NCBI GenBank assembly: GCA_027596945.1
Contig: JADGJH010000614.1
Span: 1 to 16,103 of the forward strand
Source of the DNA: Physocladia obscura
Taxonomy: Eukaryota > Chytridiomycota > Chytridiomycetes > Chytridiales > Chytriomycetaceae
Direction of reading: 5' to 3'
DNA: 16,103 nucleotides
In this document: piece by piece, positions 9,408 through 16,103 of the stretch
How the letters are laid out: the number at the start of each line of letters is the position of its first letter
Position numbering within the stretch: position 1 is the stretch's first letter
Notes under the pieces: generated by a model
What the model was told of the DNA's origin: nothing
Seen by the model: only the letters and a program-made list of their open reading frames with translations
Database searches by the model: none
Program-made: the position numbers and the translations under genes

Positions 9408-9426
9408 AAAAAAAAAAAAAAAAAAA
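9408..9426 (+). promoter_or_regulatory. 19-nt poly(dA) tract upstream of the rhamnogalacturonase start
   Basis: An uninterrupted run of 19 A lies 18 nt before the ATG. Long dA:dT tracts exclude nucleosomes at many fungal promoters; here it would lie in the core promoter or 5' UTR. The run is visible; the function is inferred. Confidence 0.35.
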
Positions 9427-9444
9427 GAAAAGAAGTTCTAAAAA

Positions 9445-10929
9445 ATGGCCAAGATCTTCTTGTATATTGCCGCATTCCTTCTGGTGTTGGCTGTATCAGT
9501 TAATGCGACGACCACCGCCAAAAAGACACATAAAACGCACAAGAAACATACCAGCAAACATTCGGCAACAACGGTAAAGACTACAACAGCAGCAAAAACC
9601 AGTTCCACTGCGGCACCAGTCCCCACCAAACTTCCAACTTCGACATTCAAGTCAATTGCAACAACAACAATCACCACGGCACCAACAACAACGACAACCA
9701 CAACGACAACAACGACAACGACCAAAACAACAACAACAGTTGCCAAAACCACGACAGTCAGTCTAATTACAACCTCTAAGCCAGTCGCCACAACAACTAC
9801 TAGCACTACAACGACAGTCCAGCCAGCGACCAGCACAAATGTGTGCAACATCCTGTCATACCCACCAACCACAAGCAACAACGTGACTGATTACGGCCCG
9901 TCAATCTGGGCCGCTTACGAAGATTGCATCAATACCAAAAAATACGGCACTCTCTTAATTCCGGCCGGCCACACGTTCGATGTGAATGTCTTTGGAACTT
10001 TTGGAGGTTCAGATTGGACTTTCCAGTTGGACGGAACGCTCAACTTTCTCTTCAACCCAACCGTAAACGCCGGAACGCTTCTCATCTGGGCACACGCGAC
10101 AAATGTCACGCTGACAGGATCTGGAACCATTATCGGAAACGGCGCATTGTGGCGTCCCAACAACAATCTGTCCGCGTATCCGTCGCGTCCACGGCTTATT
10201 CGTTTTCAACAAAGCACCAACATTGCAATCACAGGAAGCCTCAAGCTTCTCAATTCGCCAATGTTCCATATCACATTGGACACCTGTGACAACAGTCTAG
10301 TTGAAGGCGTGACAATCGTTGCCGATCACATCGGCGAAACTGACGGTATTGATATTTCCGGTAATAACAATGTCGTGCGCAATGTTGCGGTTGAGAACGG
10401 CGACGAGTGTGTGACTGTAAAGTCGCCGGCAAGTGGAATCTTTGTAGAGAATGTTGTGTGCACGTTCACCGGAGGATGTCAGATGGGATCGTTTGGAGAA
10501 ACTGATGGAGTTGCTGCGGTTGAGAATATTCACTACCGCAATGTTACAATGATTGGATCTGAAACGGCTGCGTACATTAAATCCTGGCCAACCACTACTG
10601 GATATGTTCGCAATGTATTGTATGAGGATTTTAAGGTCAATAACACGCTTTATGTCTTTGGAATCAATGCTTACTGGTGTGTTGGTGCGTCTGCTTGTCC
10701 GACTGCGACTGGAAACCTGACTGTCTCCAACGTCACTTTCCAAAACTTTGTTGGTACACAAGCTTCGACTTCTGCAAGACCCGTTGCTCTACTGCATTGC
10801 TTGAGCAATAGTGGCGATGGATGTACGGACATTCAATTTGTTTCCAACAGTGTCACCTCTGGTGAAGGCGTTGCAGACACTGTAATCTCTGCGTGTGGAA
10901 CTGGTCGTTCGACTCTTCCGACATGCTGA
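9445..10929 (+). CDS. Secreted GH28 rhamnogalacturonan hydrolase with Thr-rich linker
   Basis: A single 494-residue exon. Residues 1-21 are a signal peptide (hydrophobic core FLYIAAFLLVLAVSV, cleavage near VNA). Residues 22-131 are a Lys/His- then Thr-rich, presumably O-glycosylated linker. Residues 132-494 are a GH28 right-handed beta-helix. The GH28 motif positions read ETDGID (298-303), GDECVTVKSP (from 319), GGCQMGS (343-349) and YIK (377-379). Polygalacturonases have NTD, DD, GHG and RIK there. The Asp-Glu pair (D320, E321) and the GGC-MGS block are those of rhamnogalacturonases such as fungal RhgA, so the likely activity is cleavage of the GalA-Rha backbone of rhamnogalacturonan I rather than of homogalacturonan. 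It acts outside the cell on plant (pollen, algal or litter) pectin. No carbohydrate-binding module is visible at either end. It is the largest intron-free gene in a window where the other long genes are intron-rich. Confidence 0.92.
   Translation: MAKIFLYIAAFLLVLAVSVNATTTAKKTHKTHKKHTSKHSATTVKTTTAAKTSSTAAPVPTKLPTSTFKSIATTTITTAPTTTTTTTTTTTTTKTTTTVAKTTTVSLITTSKPVATTTTSTTTTVQPATSTNVCNILSYPPTTSNNVTDYGPSIWAAYEDCINTKKYGTLLIPAGHTFDVNVFGTFGGSDWTFQLDGTLNFLFNPTVNAGTLLIWAHATNVTLTGSGTIIGNGALWRPNNNLSAYPSRPRLIRFQQSTNIAITGSLKLLNSPMFHITLDTCDNSLVEGVTIVADHIGETDGIDISGNNNVVRNVAVENGDECVTVKSPASGIFVENVVCTFTGGCQMGSFGETDGVAAVENIHYRNVTMIGSETAAYIKSWPTTTGYVRNVLYEDFKVNNTLYVFGINAYWCVGASACPTATGNLTVSNVTFQNFVGTQASTSARPVALLHCLSNSGDGCTDIQFVSNSVTSGEGVADTVISACGTGRSTLPTC
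9685..9738 (+). repeat. ACN-codon repeat encoding a poly-Thr run
   Basis: Eighteen codons give thirteen Thr, one Lys and four Thr. Third positions vary among A, G and C, so this is selected or expanded at the amino-acid level, but it remains a slippage-prone tract. It creates a spurious poly-Val frame on the other strand. Confidence 0.8.
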
Positions 10930-10958
10930 ATGCAATGTTTCGACTTGAGAAGTTTTAG

Positions 10959-10964
10959 AATAAA
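10959..10964 (+). terminator. AATAAA polyadenylation signal of the rhamnogalacturonase gene
   Basis: AATAAA lies 30 nt after the stop codon, a usual position for a fungal 3' end signal. Confidence 0.55.
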
Positions 10965-11126
10965 TCAAATTGAGTGAAGAAGATTTCGTCATTGAATATT
11001 TAACCAGTGCAATTAGTGAAACCAAAACGAATGAAAAAGAGAGGAAAAAAAAAAAAGAAAGAGTCATCCGGTGCGGTGCTGATCTTCAGGTGGGACAGTG
11101 TATTAATCATTTTACTTCACTTGGAA

Positions 11127-11135
11127 TATATATAG
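11127..11135 (+). promoter_or_regulatory. TATA-like sequence upstream of CK1
   Basis: TATATATAG lies about 100 nt before the CK1 start codon. The position suits a TATA box, but the region is AT-rich and such matches are common. Confidence 0.22.
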
Positions 11136-11234
11136 ATATTTTTTGTTCCAATGTAATTCTTCAGGTTTGGAAGTCTTTTGATTATTAATCTTTTGGAAGA
11201 AAGTCAGTTCACCTGATGAAAAAGAAACTGAAAA

Positions 11235-13143
11235 ATGGCGGCAAATATCAGCAGCGCCACACAACAACCGCAACACAAACTGACCGATCTGCGAGTGGCA
11301 AACCGATTTCGCATTGGCCGCAAGCTGGGTTCGGGCTCTTTTGGCGAAATATACCATGGTGAGAGAGCGCAAATCGGCAGTTTTTGTGTTGAGAGTAACT
11401 AATAACGGAAAACAGGCACAAACATCGCCACAGGCCAAGAAGTCGCAATCAAACTCGAGCCAATCAGATCGAAACACCCACAGCTTGAATTTGAAGCCCG
11501 GGTCTATAAAAGTATCGGAAACGCCGGTTAGTTGAAAGAGCGACACATTTTAAGCTGACTTTAGTTTTTGCAGTTGGCGTCCCCCATATGCATCATTTCA
11601 ATATCGAGGGCGAGTATTACTGCATGGTGATTGACCTGCTGGGCCCAAGTCTCGAAGATCTTTTCAATTTTTGCGGGAGGACGTTTGGTATGAAAACTGT
11701 GCTGCTGCTTGCGAACCAAATGGTATGTTACCTGTTCGAATGTCTATTTTTATCTTCTTGGCTCTATTTTCGTCCATGCGTCCACCCTTGGTTTCTTCTG
11801 CTTAGCCCTTTTTTTTTTAATCTTTTTAATTTTTCTCTGCAACAAAGCGGCTATAACCAGTGACAAAAAACCCAGATTTCACGTATCGAATACATGCACA
11901 ACAAGAACTTTCTGCACCGCGATATCAAACCCGATAATTTTCTGATGGGACTCGGACGAAACGCCAACACTGTTAATATTATCGATTTCGGACTCGCGAA
12001 AAAGTACCGTGATACTCGCACGATGCAACACATTCCGTATAAAGAAAACAAAAGTTTGACAGGGACGGCGCGGTATGCGAGTGTGAACACGCATTTGGGT
12101 GTTGGTTCGTTTTGGTTTCCTTTTTCCTAATTGTCAATAACGATTTGCTTCTCTAAAACTTGTTTTATTTATTCTCAAATATTATAGAGCAATCTCGAAG
12201 AGACGATTTGGAAAGTATTGGATACCTTTTAATGTATTTCTGCTGCGGTTCGTTACCGTGGCAAGGCTTAAAAGCCGCAACAAAAAAGCAAAAATACGAT
12301 CGAATAAGAGACAAAAAACTTGGTACCAGTGCTGAAGAACTTTGCATGTAAGGATATTTTGACAAAAAAAAAATTTTCTTTTGACAGTTGTACTCAAAAT
12401 CAAAACACAGTGGTTTTCCAAAAGAATTTGTCGTATACTTCAATTACGTTCGCAACCTCCACTTTGACGATAAACCCGACTACGATTTTCTCAAGAAACT
12501 CTTTAGCGACTTGTACCGGAATCTCGGTCTTGACTCTGAGCCAGAGGTGTTTGACTGGACACTAATCAAATCAACGGCAACAACCACATCGAGTTCCACC
12601 GCAGCTCCAAACACTCCAATGCCGCAAATTGCCGGGCAACCACACTTACAGCAGCAACAACAAACAAAGCAGCCGCCACTGCAAAGAACCCCGGTTGCAA
12701 TAATAACTTCTCGAGGAGCTGTAACAGCATCTCCAGCGCCGCGAACACCAATGCATCAGTCAACTCTTATAGCGTCGTCTCCGACACCGCGTCGCGTGAG
12801 CGCAGTCCCGTCATCATCGCAGGCTCTGATGGGCGCAGCGAATGGAAGTAGCAGTGATTTTATGGCGGATGGGATGGTTGTGCAATCCGGAGTTCGGAGT
12901 GGCAGTGCTTTGCGATATAATAGACAGCAGGTGAATGGAGACATTGAAGAGTTCCCAGAACCAGCCGTTAACAGTGGTGGAGTTGCTGGTGGCGGTGGTA
13001 ATGCTTCGCGGACTGGTAATGCTTCGCGGGGCTCTCCTGGTTGGCAAGGAACTGTTGCGGCTGTAAGGGGGCCAACTGTAACAACAAGACGGACAAGTGC
13101 GAGGTTGGCTGATCTGCAAGCCGCTGGGAAATATAAAATTTGA
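11235..13143 (+). CDS. Casein kinase 1, delta/epsilon (Hrr25-like), 6 exons
   Basis: Exons: 11235-11358, 11416-11526, 11574-11722, 11876-12104, 12188-12347, 12411-13143. Introns are 57, 47, 153, 83 and 63 nt, all GT...AG and frame-preserving; intron 1 has a clear branch-point-like CTAAT near its end. The joined length is 1506 nt, 501 residues.
Kinase domain about 24-311: glycine loop GSGSFG (32-37), VAIK with Lys54, HRDIKPDN (142-149, catalytic Asp144), DFG (165-167), the CK1-specific SVNTHLG in place of APE, and [15 protein letters not shown] (227-241), the conserved CK1 segment with a basic patch. The last conserved block ends FDWTLIK (305-311).
The 190-residue tail is Gln-, Pro-, Ser- and Gly-rich with many TP and SP sites, the usual place for autoinhibitory phosphorylation in this family. 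CK1delta-type kinases are soluble Ser/Thr kinases of vesicle traffic, DNA repair, ribosome maturation and cell cycle. There is no C-terminal prenylation CC motif (the end is GKYKI), which argues against the plasma-membrane Yck1/2 type. Confidence 0.96.
12997..13029 (+). repeat. 15-bp direct repeat, 18-bp period, inside the CK1 tail
   Basis: GGTAATGCTTCGCGG occurs at 12997-13011 and again at 13015-13029. It is an in-frame duplication giving GNASRT then GNASRG. Confidence 0.85.
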
Positions 13144-14015
13144 ATTTGCGCTTGCTATGTCTTTCGTGTTTCATTTTCTGGATCGGGCAAATTTCTTCTT
13201 TTCTTACAAACATATTATTCGAAGAAGAAAGCAGACTGTGAAACTTTTGTGATTTTTTGAATTTAAATATTTCAAAAATGACATCACACATATATCACAA
13301 ACATCTCCACAATTTTGTTGAGCCTAAAAAAAACATATCTCAACAAATACGATTTGTGAAATCACAAAACAAAATACCACTAAATCCAAATCAGTCAGCA
13401 ACAAACAGTTAAATGAATTAGCTTAAATGCAGAAGGACAGAGCCCCAAAATATTCTCACCTGATGAACTTCAAAGAAAGAAGTTAACTTTTCTGTTATTT
13501 ATTGCATATGCACTTTATCTTTGAAATAAATTTGACTGCATGCAATCTTTGACAGAAAAGTCAAGCAAGTATGTGTCATAGGAGCTACTCAATGAAGCTT
13601 GTTGATATTTTGGTAGGTTTATCAAAAACTTGATAGTGGACTTTAAAATTTGATATCAGTGAGTTTTTCATTTGTTTAGATTATACACTAGAAACGAAAT
13701 CCAGAGCCCCCTTTACAGCATTTTTTGCATAGTTTCTTCTATTTTGTTCCTTGAGATCCTTCTGGATTTAAAATTTACCAGTATAAAGGTGTCTGAGTTT
13801 TTCTCTGTTTCTCTTTTTTTTTTTAATGAAAAAATGTGTATATGAGGCATCTTGAGAAAAACCAAACAACTGCGGTCTTTCTGCCTTTATGTATAACTCA
13901 AAATGATTGATGTTATGGTGAATTGCAGTTGGTTCCTTCACTTAGTTTGCGTTGACTTTAGACAAGTCACTGCTCTGTTTAGTTAATAAAATAGCTTAAT
14001 ATCTTTATTAATAAA
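13144..14015. other. AT-rich spacer, CpG-poor from about 13250
   Basis: This holds the CK1 3' UTR (AATAAA candidates only at 13525-13530) and then AT-rich sequence with very few CpG. No frame resembles a protein. Confidence 0.4.
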
Positions 14016-14389
14016 CTAAAGTTGACTGCGCTAACAGTGAATACATGTACTGTGGCCACCAGTATATTCAGATCTGTTGGTACAAGAGACTGTGGATGCC
14101 TCCATAATATATGTTCTTGCAACTGTCTTTTCCACATTTTTCTAAATGTCTCTATTAATTTCTAATACAATTATTTATCAAAGGTACTTACATTGAAAAC
14201 CATTGCATGCTGCAGGATATTTCTCACTTTTTTCCCTAGCCTAGCCATGTCCTTGTGCAAAATGATCCAGGAATATGTGCATTTGAATGTTTTAGTAAGT
14301 GGAATAAATCCCTTACTATTAACTAGTGAAAATCCCAGATTCTTTTCAATGGTTTCTGGTAATCCTGTTAGTATCTCTGCAGCAGTGGG
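14016..14389 (-). other. Possible decayed two-exon gene fragment, minus strand
   Basis: On the minus strand a frame is open from 14389 to 14192 (66 codons, including ARLGKKVRNILQHAM) and ends at a perfect GTAAGT donor (14191-14186). A TTAATAG acceptor at 14152 could join it to about 27 further codons (GGIHSLLYQQI, then TGA near 14069). The implied intron is only 40 nt, shorter than the well-supported ones here. The opposite strand is also open (14193-14429). No family recognised; upstream in-frame stops suggest decay. Confidence 0.2.
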
Positions 14390-14589
14390 TCATACTAAGA
14401 ACAGATCAGTTGAAATAGCATTAATTTAATCTTTTCATAAATTGCTTTTATCAACTGCCCATAAATAAAGCTATTTTTTTAAGGTACGTTTACCAAAAAG
14501 TTGTAAGTGACAAGGTTTTTGGGATAAAAATTTCTGTGTATTGGCAATTCTGTTTTGCTCCATTAGAGTTTGTATAGTAACTCCCAAAC

Positions 14590-14755
14590 TAACTGAAGTC
14601 TGTCAAAAAGCATTAGCTGTACTTGCTTTACATGCTGCTTGCGAAAATCATAATGGCATTGTCAATTGTTATTTGTGGGGATTTTCGAAGTCTGCATGCT
14701 CACAAATGGGCTCACAGATTCGTCAGAAACATTGCCACAGATTCTTGCAAGTTTT
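14590..14755 (+). pseudogene. Possible remnant of an armadillo-type repeat gene
   Basis: The + strand reads LTEVCQKALAVLAL, A-CENHNGIVN, resembling one armadillo repeat (helix, then N-x-x-x-I-V before the GG-I turn). The next bases translate, in another frame, to a piece like VRNIATDS, the start of the next repeat's helix. Frame changes within 150 bases mean it is broken. One repeat is little evidence, so a chance helix is possible. It directly precedes the CsaA-like gene but is probably unrelated to it. Confidence 0.25.
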
Positions 14756-14779
14756 TTTTTGTTTTTTCGAAGCCTTCCG

Positions 14780-15352
14780 ATGGAATCCTTCCTCCGACTT
14801 GACCTGCGCATCGTCCGAATAATAACGGCCGAAGCATTTCCCGCGGCGCGAAACCCGTCGTACAAACTAAGCCTAGAAATTGGCGCCGGTCAGCGCGTTC
14901 AGTCGTCGGCGCAGCTGACTAAAGGCTACGCCGACCCGTCGCTTCTCGTCGGGAAACTGGGCGTTGCCGTCGTCAATTTCCCCGCGCGCCGAATCGCCGG
15001 CCTCAATTCGCAAGCGCTGCTCACGGGAATGTACGCCGACGAGTCGCGCGTTTTCCTGGTCCAACCGCAGACTGAAGTTGACGCAACTTTGGCCGATTCG
15101 ATTGCCGCCGGAAGTCGCGTTTTGTTGCTTGATACGGTGACGGGTGAGATTATCGGGCAAGACCACCAGCGTGATAACGTCCCGTTGGCAAGTATCGATG
15201 ATCTTATGCAGTGCCAGTTTGCTCTGACAATCAACAGAAGTATTGGGCTTGGTGGCTATGATGAACAGATATTGGTGGTCAAGTCACTTCAAGGAAATCT
15301 GGTTCCTTTGACTACTGGCACTGAAGTTCCTATCGGAACTTCTCTCAAATAA
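14780..15352 (+). CDS. CsaA-like tRNA-binding-domain (OB-fold) protein with C-terminal extension
   Basis: An intron-less frame of 190 residues. Residues 4-100 match the CsaA family: FLRLDLRI at the first strand, then SSAQLTKGY (42-50) in the CsaA signature region, VGKLGVAVVNFPARRI (57-72) and a strand ending VFLVQP (91-96). This is the tRNA_bind OB-fold, also seen at the C-terminus of bacterial methionyl-tRNA synthetase and in EMAPII/Arc1. Bacterial CsaA is a dimeric tRNA-binding, chaperone-like protein of about 110 residues; here about 75 more residues follow (VTGEIIGQDHQRDN, NRSIGLGGYDEQILVV, PLTTGTEVPIGTSLK), whose role I do not know. The family is widespread in bacteria and found in some eukaryotes, so bacterial origin by transfer is possible. 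Bases 14800-15110 are clearly GC- and CpG-richer than both the flanks and the gene's own 3' third. I chose the ATG at 14780 because homology begins there; an in-frame ATG at 14696 would add 28 residues encoded by T-rich, CpG-poor sequence. Confidence 0.9.
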   Translation: MESFLRLDLRIVRIITAEAFPAARNPSYKLSLEIGAGQRVQSSAQLTKGYADPSLLVGKLGVAVVNFPARRIAGLNSQALLTGMYADESRVFLVQPQTEVDATLADSIAAGSRVLLLDTVTGEIIGQDHQRDNVPLASIDDLMQCQFALTINRSIGLGGYDEQILVVKSLQGNLVPLTTGTEVPIGTSLK

Positions 15353-15359
15353 TAGTTGA

Positions 15360-15365
15360 AATAAA
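15360..15365 (+). terminator. AATAAA polyadenylation signal of the CsaA-like gene
   Basis: AATAAA lies 8 nt after the stop codon; further AT-rich candidates follow at about 15440. Confidence 0.45.
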
Positions 15366-15449
15366 TTAGAAAAAAGTTTATTATAAAGTTATTTGAGCTT
15401 GTAAAAATAGAATTAAAATCATGATATAAATGATAAAAAATAATAAACT

Positions 15450-15469
15450 AAAATCGAATCGTCGATTTT
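15450..15469. repeat. Perfect hairpin, 8-bp arms, 4-nt loop
   Basis: AAAATCGA and TCGATTTT enclose ATCG, about 100 nt downstream of the CsaA-like gene. It could fold in the 3' end of that transcript. Confidence 0.75.
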
Positions 15470-15620
15470 GTTGACGCTGCCAACATTCTTATACTTTATT
15501 CGGTAAAGTGACATTACCATCAAATATTGTCAGGTGCATTTGAAGCTTGTAAAAAATACTGCAAGGATTCATTAGTGGACCAATATTTCTACCGTACGGC
15601 AAATTTCTCAATACCGCACG

Positions 15621-15628
15621 TCACGTGA
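15621..15628. promoter_or_regulatory. TCACGTGA palindrome (extended E-box)
   Basis: The 8-bp palindrome is the preferred site of bHLH factors such as fungal Cbf1 types. There is no gene within the window that it obviously serves; a gene beyond the right edge could use it. Confidence 0.3.
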
Positions 15629-16103
15629 TCCGCAAATTTTCACAATGATGACGCTGTTGCCGTATTTAACCTCAAAAAGTACTCGAAAGATATACGGGGG
15701 AAGTATAATCGTTTGCGCCAGCAATTTATATGTTTTCCATTCAAAGTTTTTTACCTCAAATTATTCAATTTGATTTAGGGTACAGTGTGCACATGATGTT
15801 GAAAATAAGTATCCATTTGAAGCTTCAAACTGTTTCATCCCTTTATTAGGTTTAGCGTCATTGAAAGTTAATGTTAGAAGTTACCCTTGTAGAAAACATG
15901 TAAGATTTTTTTGCATTGTATAAGAGGAAAAAATTTAATAACTTCGCAGCTCATTTTAGTTACGTTCTGAATCCCATGTATTTCTTGGAATACTTATACG
16001 AAATGAGGTTTTTGCTTGGTTATAAAACTTTTTGCTTGAAGCTTCGCTTTGAACATATTTTTTGTTCACAAATCCAGTGGCCAAGGCAAAAAAAAAAAAA
16101 AAA

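Larger units (their letters stand above)
10930..11234. other. Intergenic region between rhamnogalacturonase and CK1 kinase
   Basis: About 300 bases with no gene. It holds the polyadenylation signal at 10959-10964, a purine-rich run (11030-11060) and a TATA-like sequence near 11127-11135. The 3' end of the first gene and the promoter of the second must both fit in here. Confidence 0.5.
15353..16103. other. AT-rich intergenic region to window end
   Basis: No protein-like frame on either strand. It contains a polyadenylation signal, a small perfect hairpin, an E-box palindrome and, at the edge, 16 consecutive A (16088-16103). The A run may be a tail, a tract or an assembly edge; the window cannot tell. 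Confidence 0.45.

Noticed and set aside
9438..9881. 147-codon minus-strand frame rich in Val
   Set aside because: It is the complement of the ACA/ACG Thr codons in the rhamnogalacturonase linker, which read as Val on the other strand; no start context or family.
10297..10761. 154-codon minus-strand frame
   Set aside because: It lies wholly opposite the GH28 catalytic domain, whose motifs are clear on the + strand.
9445..10929. Calling the GH28 enzyme an endopolygalacturonase
   Set aside because: The NTD, DD, GHG and RIK residues of polygalacturonases are replaced by the rhamnogalacturonase-type pattern.
14873..15234. Two overlapping minus-strand frames of 97 and 102 codons
   Set aside because: GC-rich coding sequence of the CsaA-like gene leaves few stops on the complement; no protein-like content.
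1..16103. CRISPR array, tRNA or rRNA genes
   Set aside because: No regularly spaced repeats, no T-loop/anticodon-arm pattern and no conserved rRNA sequence were seen; the gene structure is eukaryotic.

Overview
The window looks like nuclear DNA of a fungus, most likely a zoosporic (chytrid-type) one. Four protein-coding genes are well supported, all on the + strand. Three are interrupted by or compatible with short spliceosomal introns (about 47-170 nt, GT...AG), or are intron-free with an A-rich start context (AAAATGGC at three of the four starts). The protein set fits this placement: a CK1 kinase of the delta/Hrr25 type, a secreted rhamnogalacturonase with a Thr-rich linker, a CsaA-type tRNA-binding-domain protein, and a cyclic-nucleotide-binding-domain protein whose nearest recognisable relatives are CNBD2-like proteins of flagellated cells. 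The taxonomic call is an inference from gene content; no rRNA or tRNA is present to confirm it.

Layout. 1-1830: the 3' part of a dead non-LTR (LINE-type) retrotransposon with RT motifs, frameshifts, stops and a legible C-terminal tail. 1831-2760: featureless spacer with the same extreme lack of CpG. 2767-2949: a possible 60-residue single-pass membrane protein at the point where CpG returns. 3821-4114 (minus): a GPCR-like TM6/TM7 fragment, probably a pseudogene, containing two abutting perfect inverted repeats. 5114-8290: a seven-exon gene for a protein of about 908 residues with one CNB domain and a second, split CNB domain. 8651-8895: a possible orphan exon. 9445-10929: intron-less GH28 rhamnogalacturonase. 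11235-13143: six-exon CK1 kinase; the reconstructed coding length is exactly divisible by three (501 residues). 13144-14779: a second CpG-poor block with decayed coding-like pieces. 14780-15352: intron-less CsaA-like gene with a C-terminal extension. 15353-16103: AT-rich spacer ending in an A run at the window edge.

The genes do not form an obvious pathway. The kinase and the CNB protein are signalling components, the GH28 enzyme is an extracellular pectin-degrading enzyme, and the CsaA-like protein is probably an RNA-binding or chaperone-like protein. The strongest genome-scale signal is a two-compartment pattern: transposon and decayed sequence are almost free of CpG, while live genes are CpG-rich. 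This suggests 5-methylcytosine-driven decay. I see no convincing new multi-gene system. The most unusual single gene is the CNB protein with the interrupted second domain.
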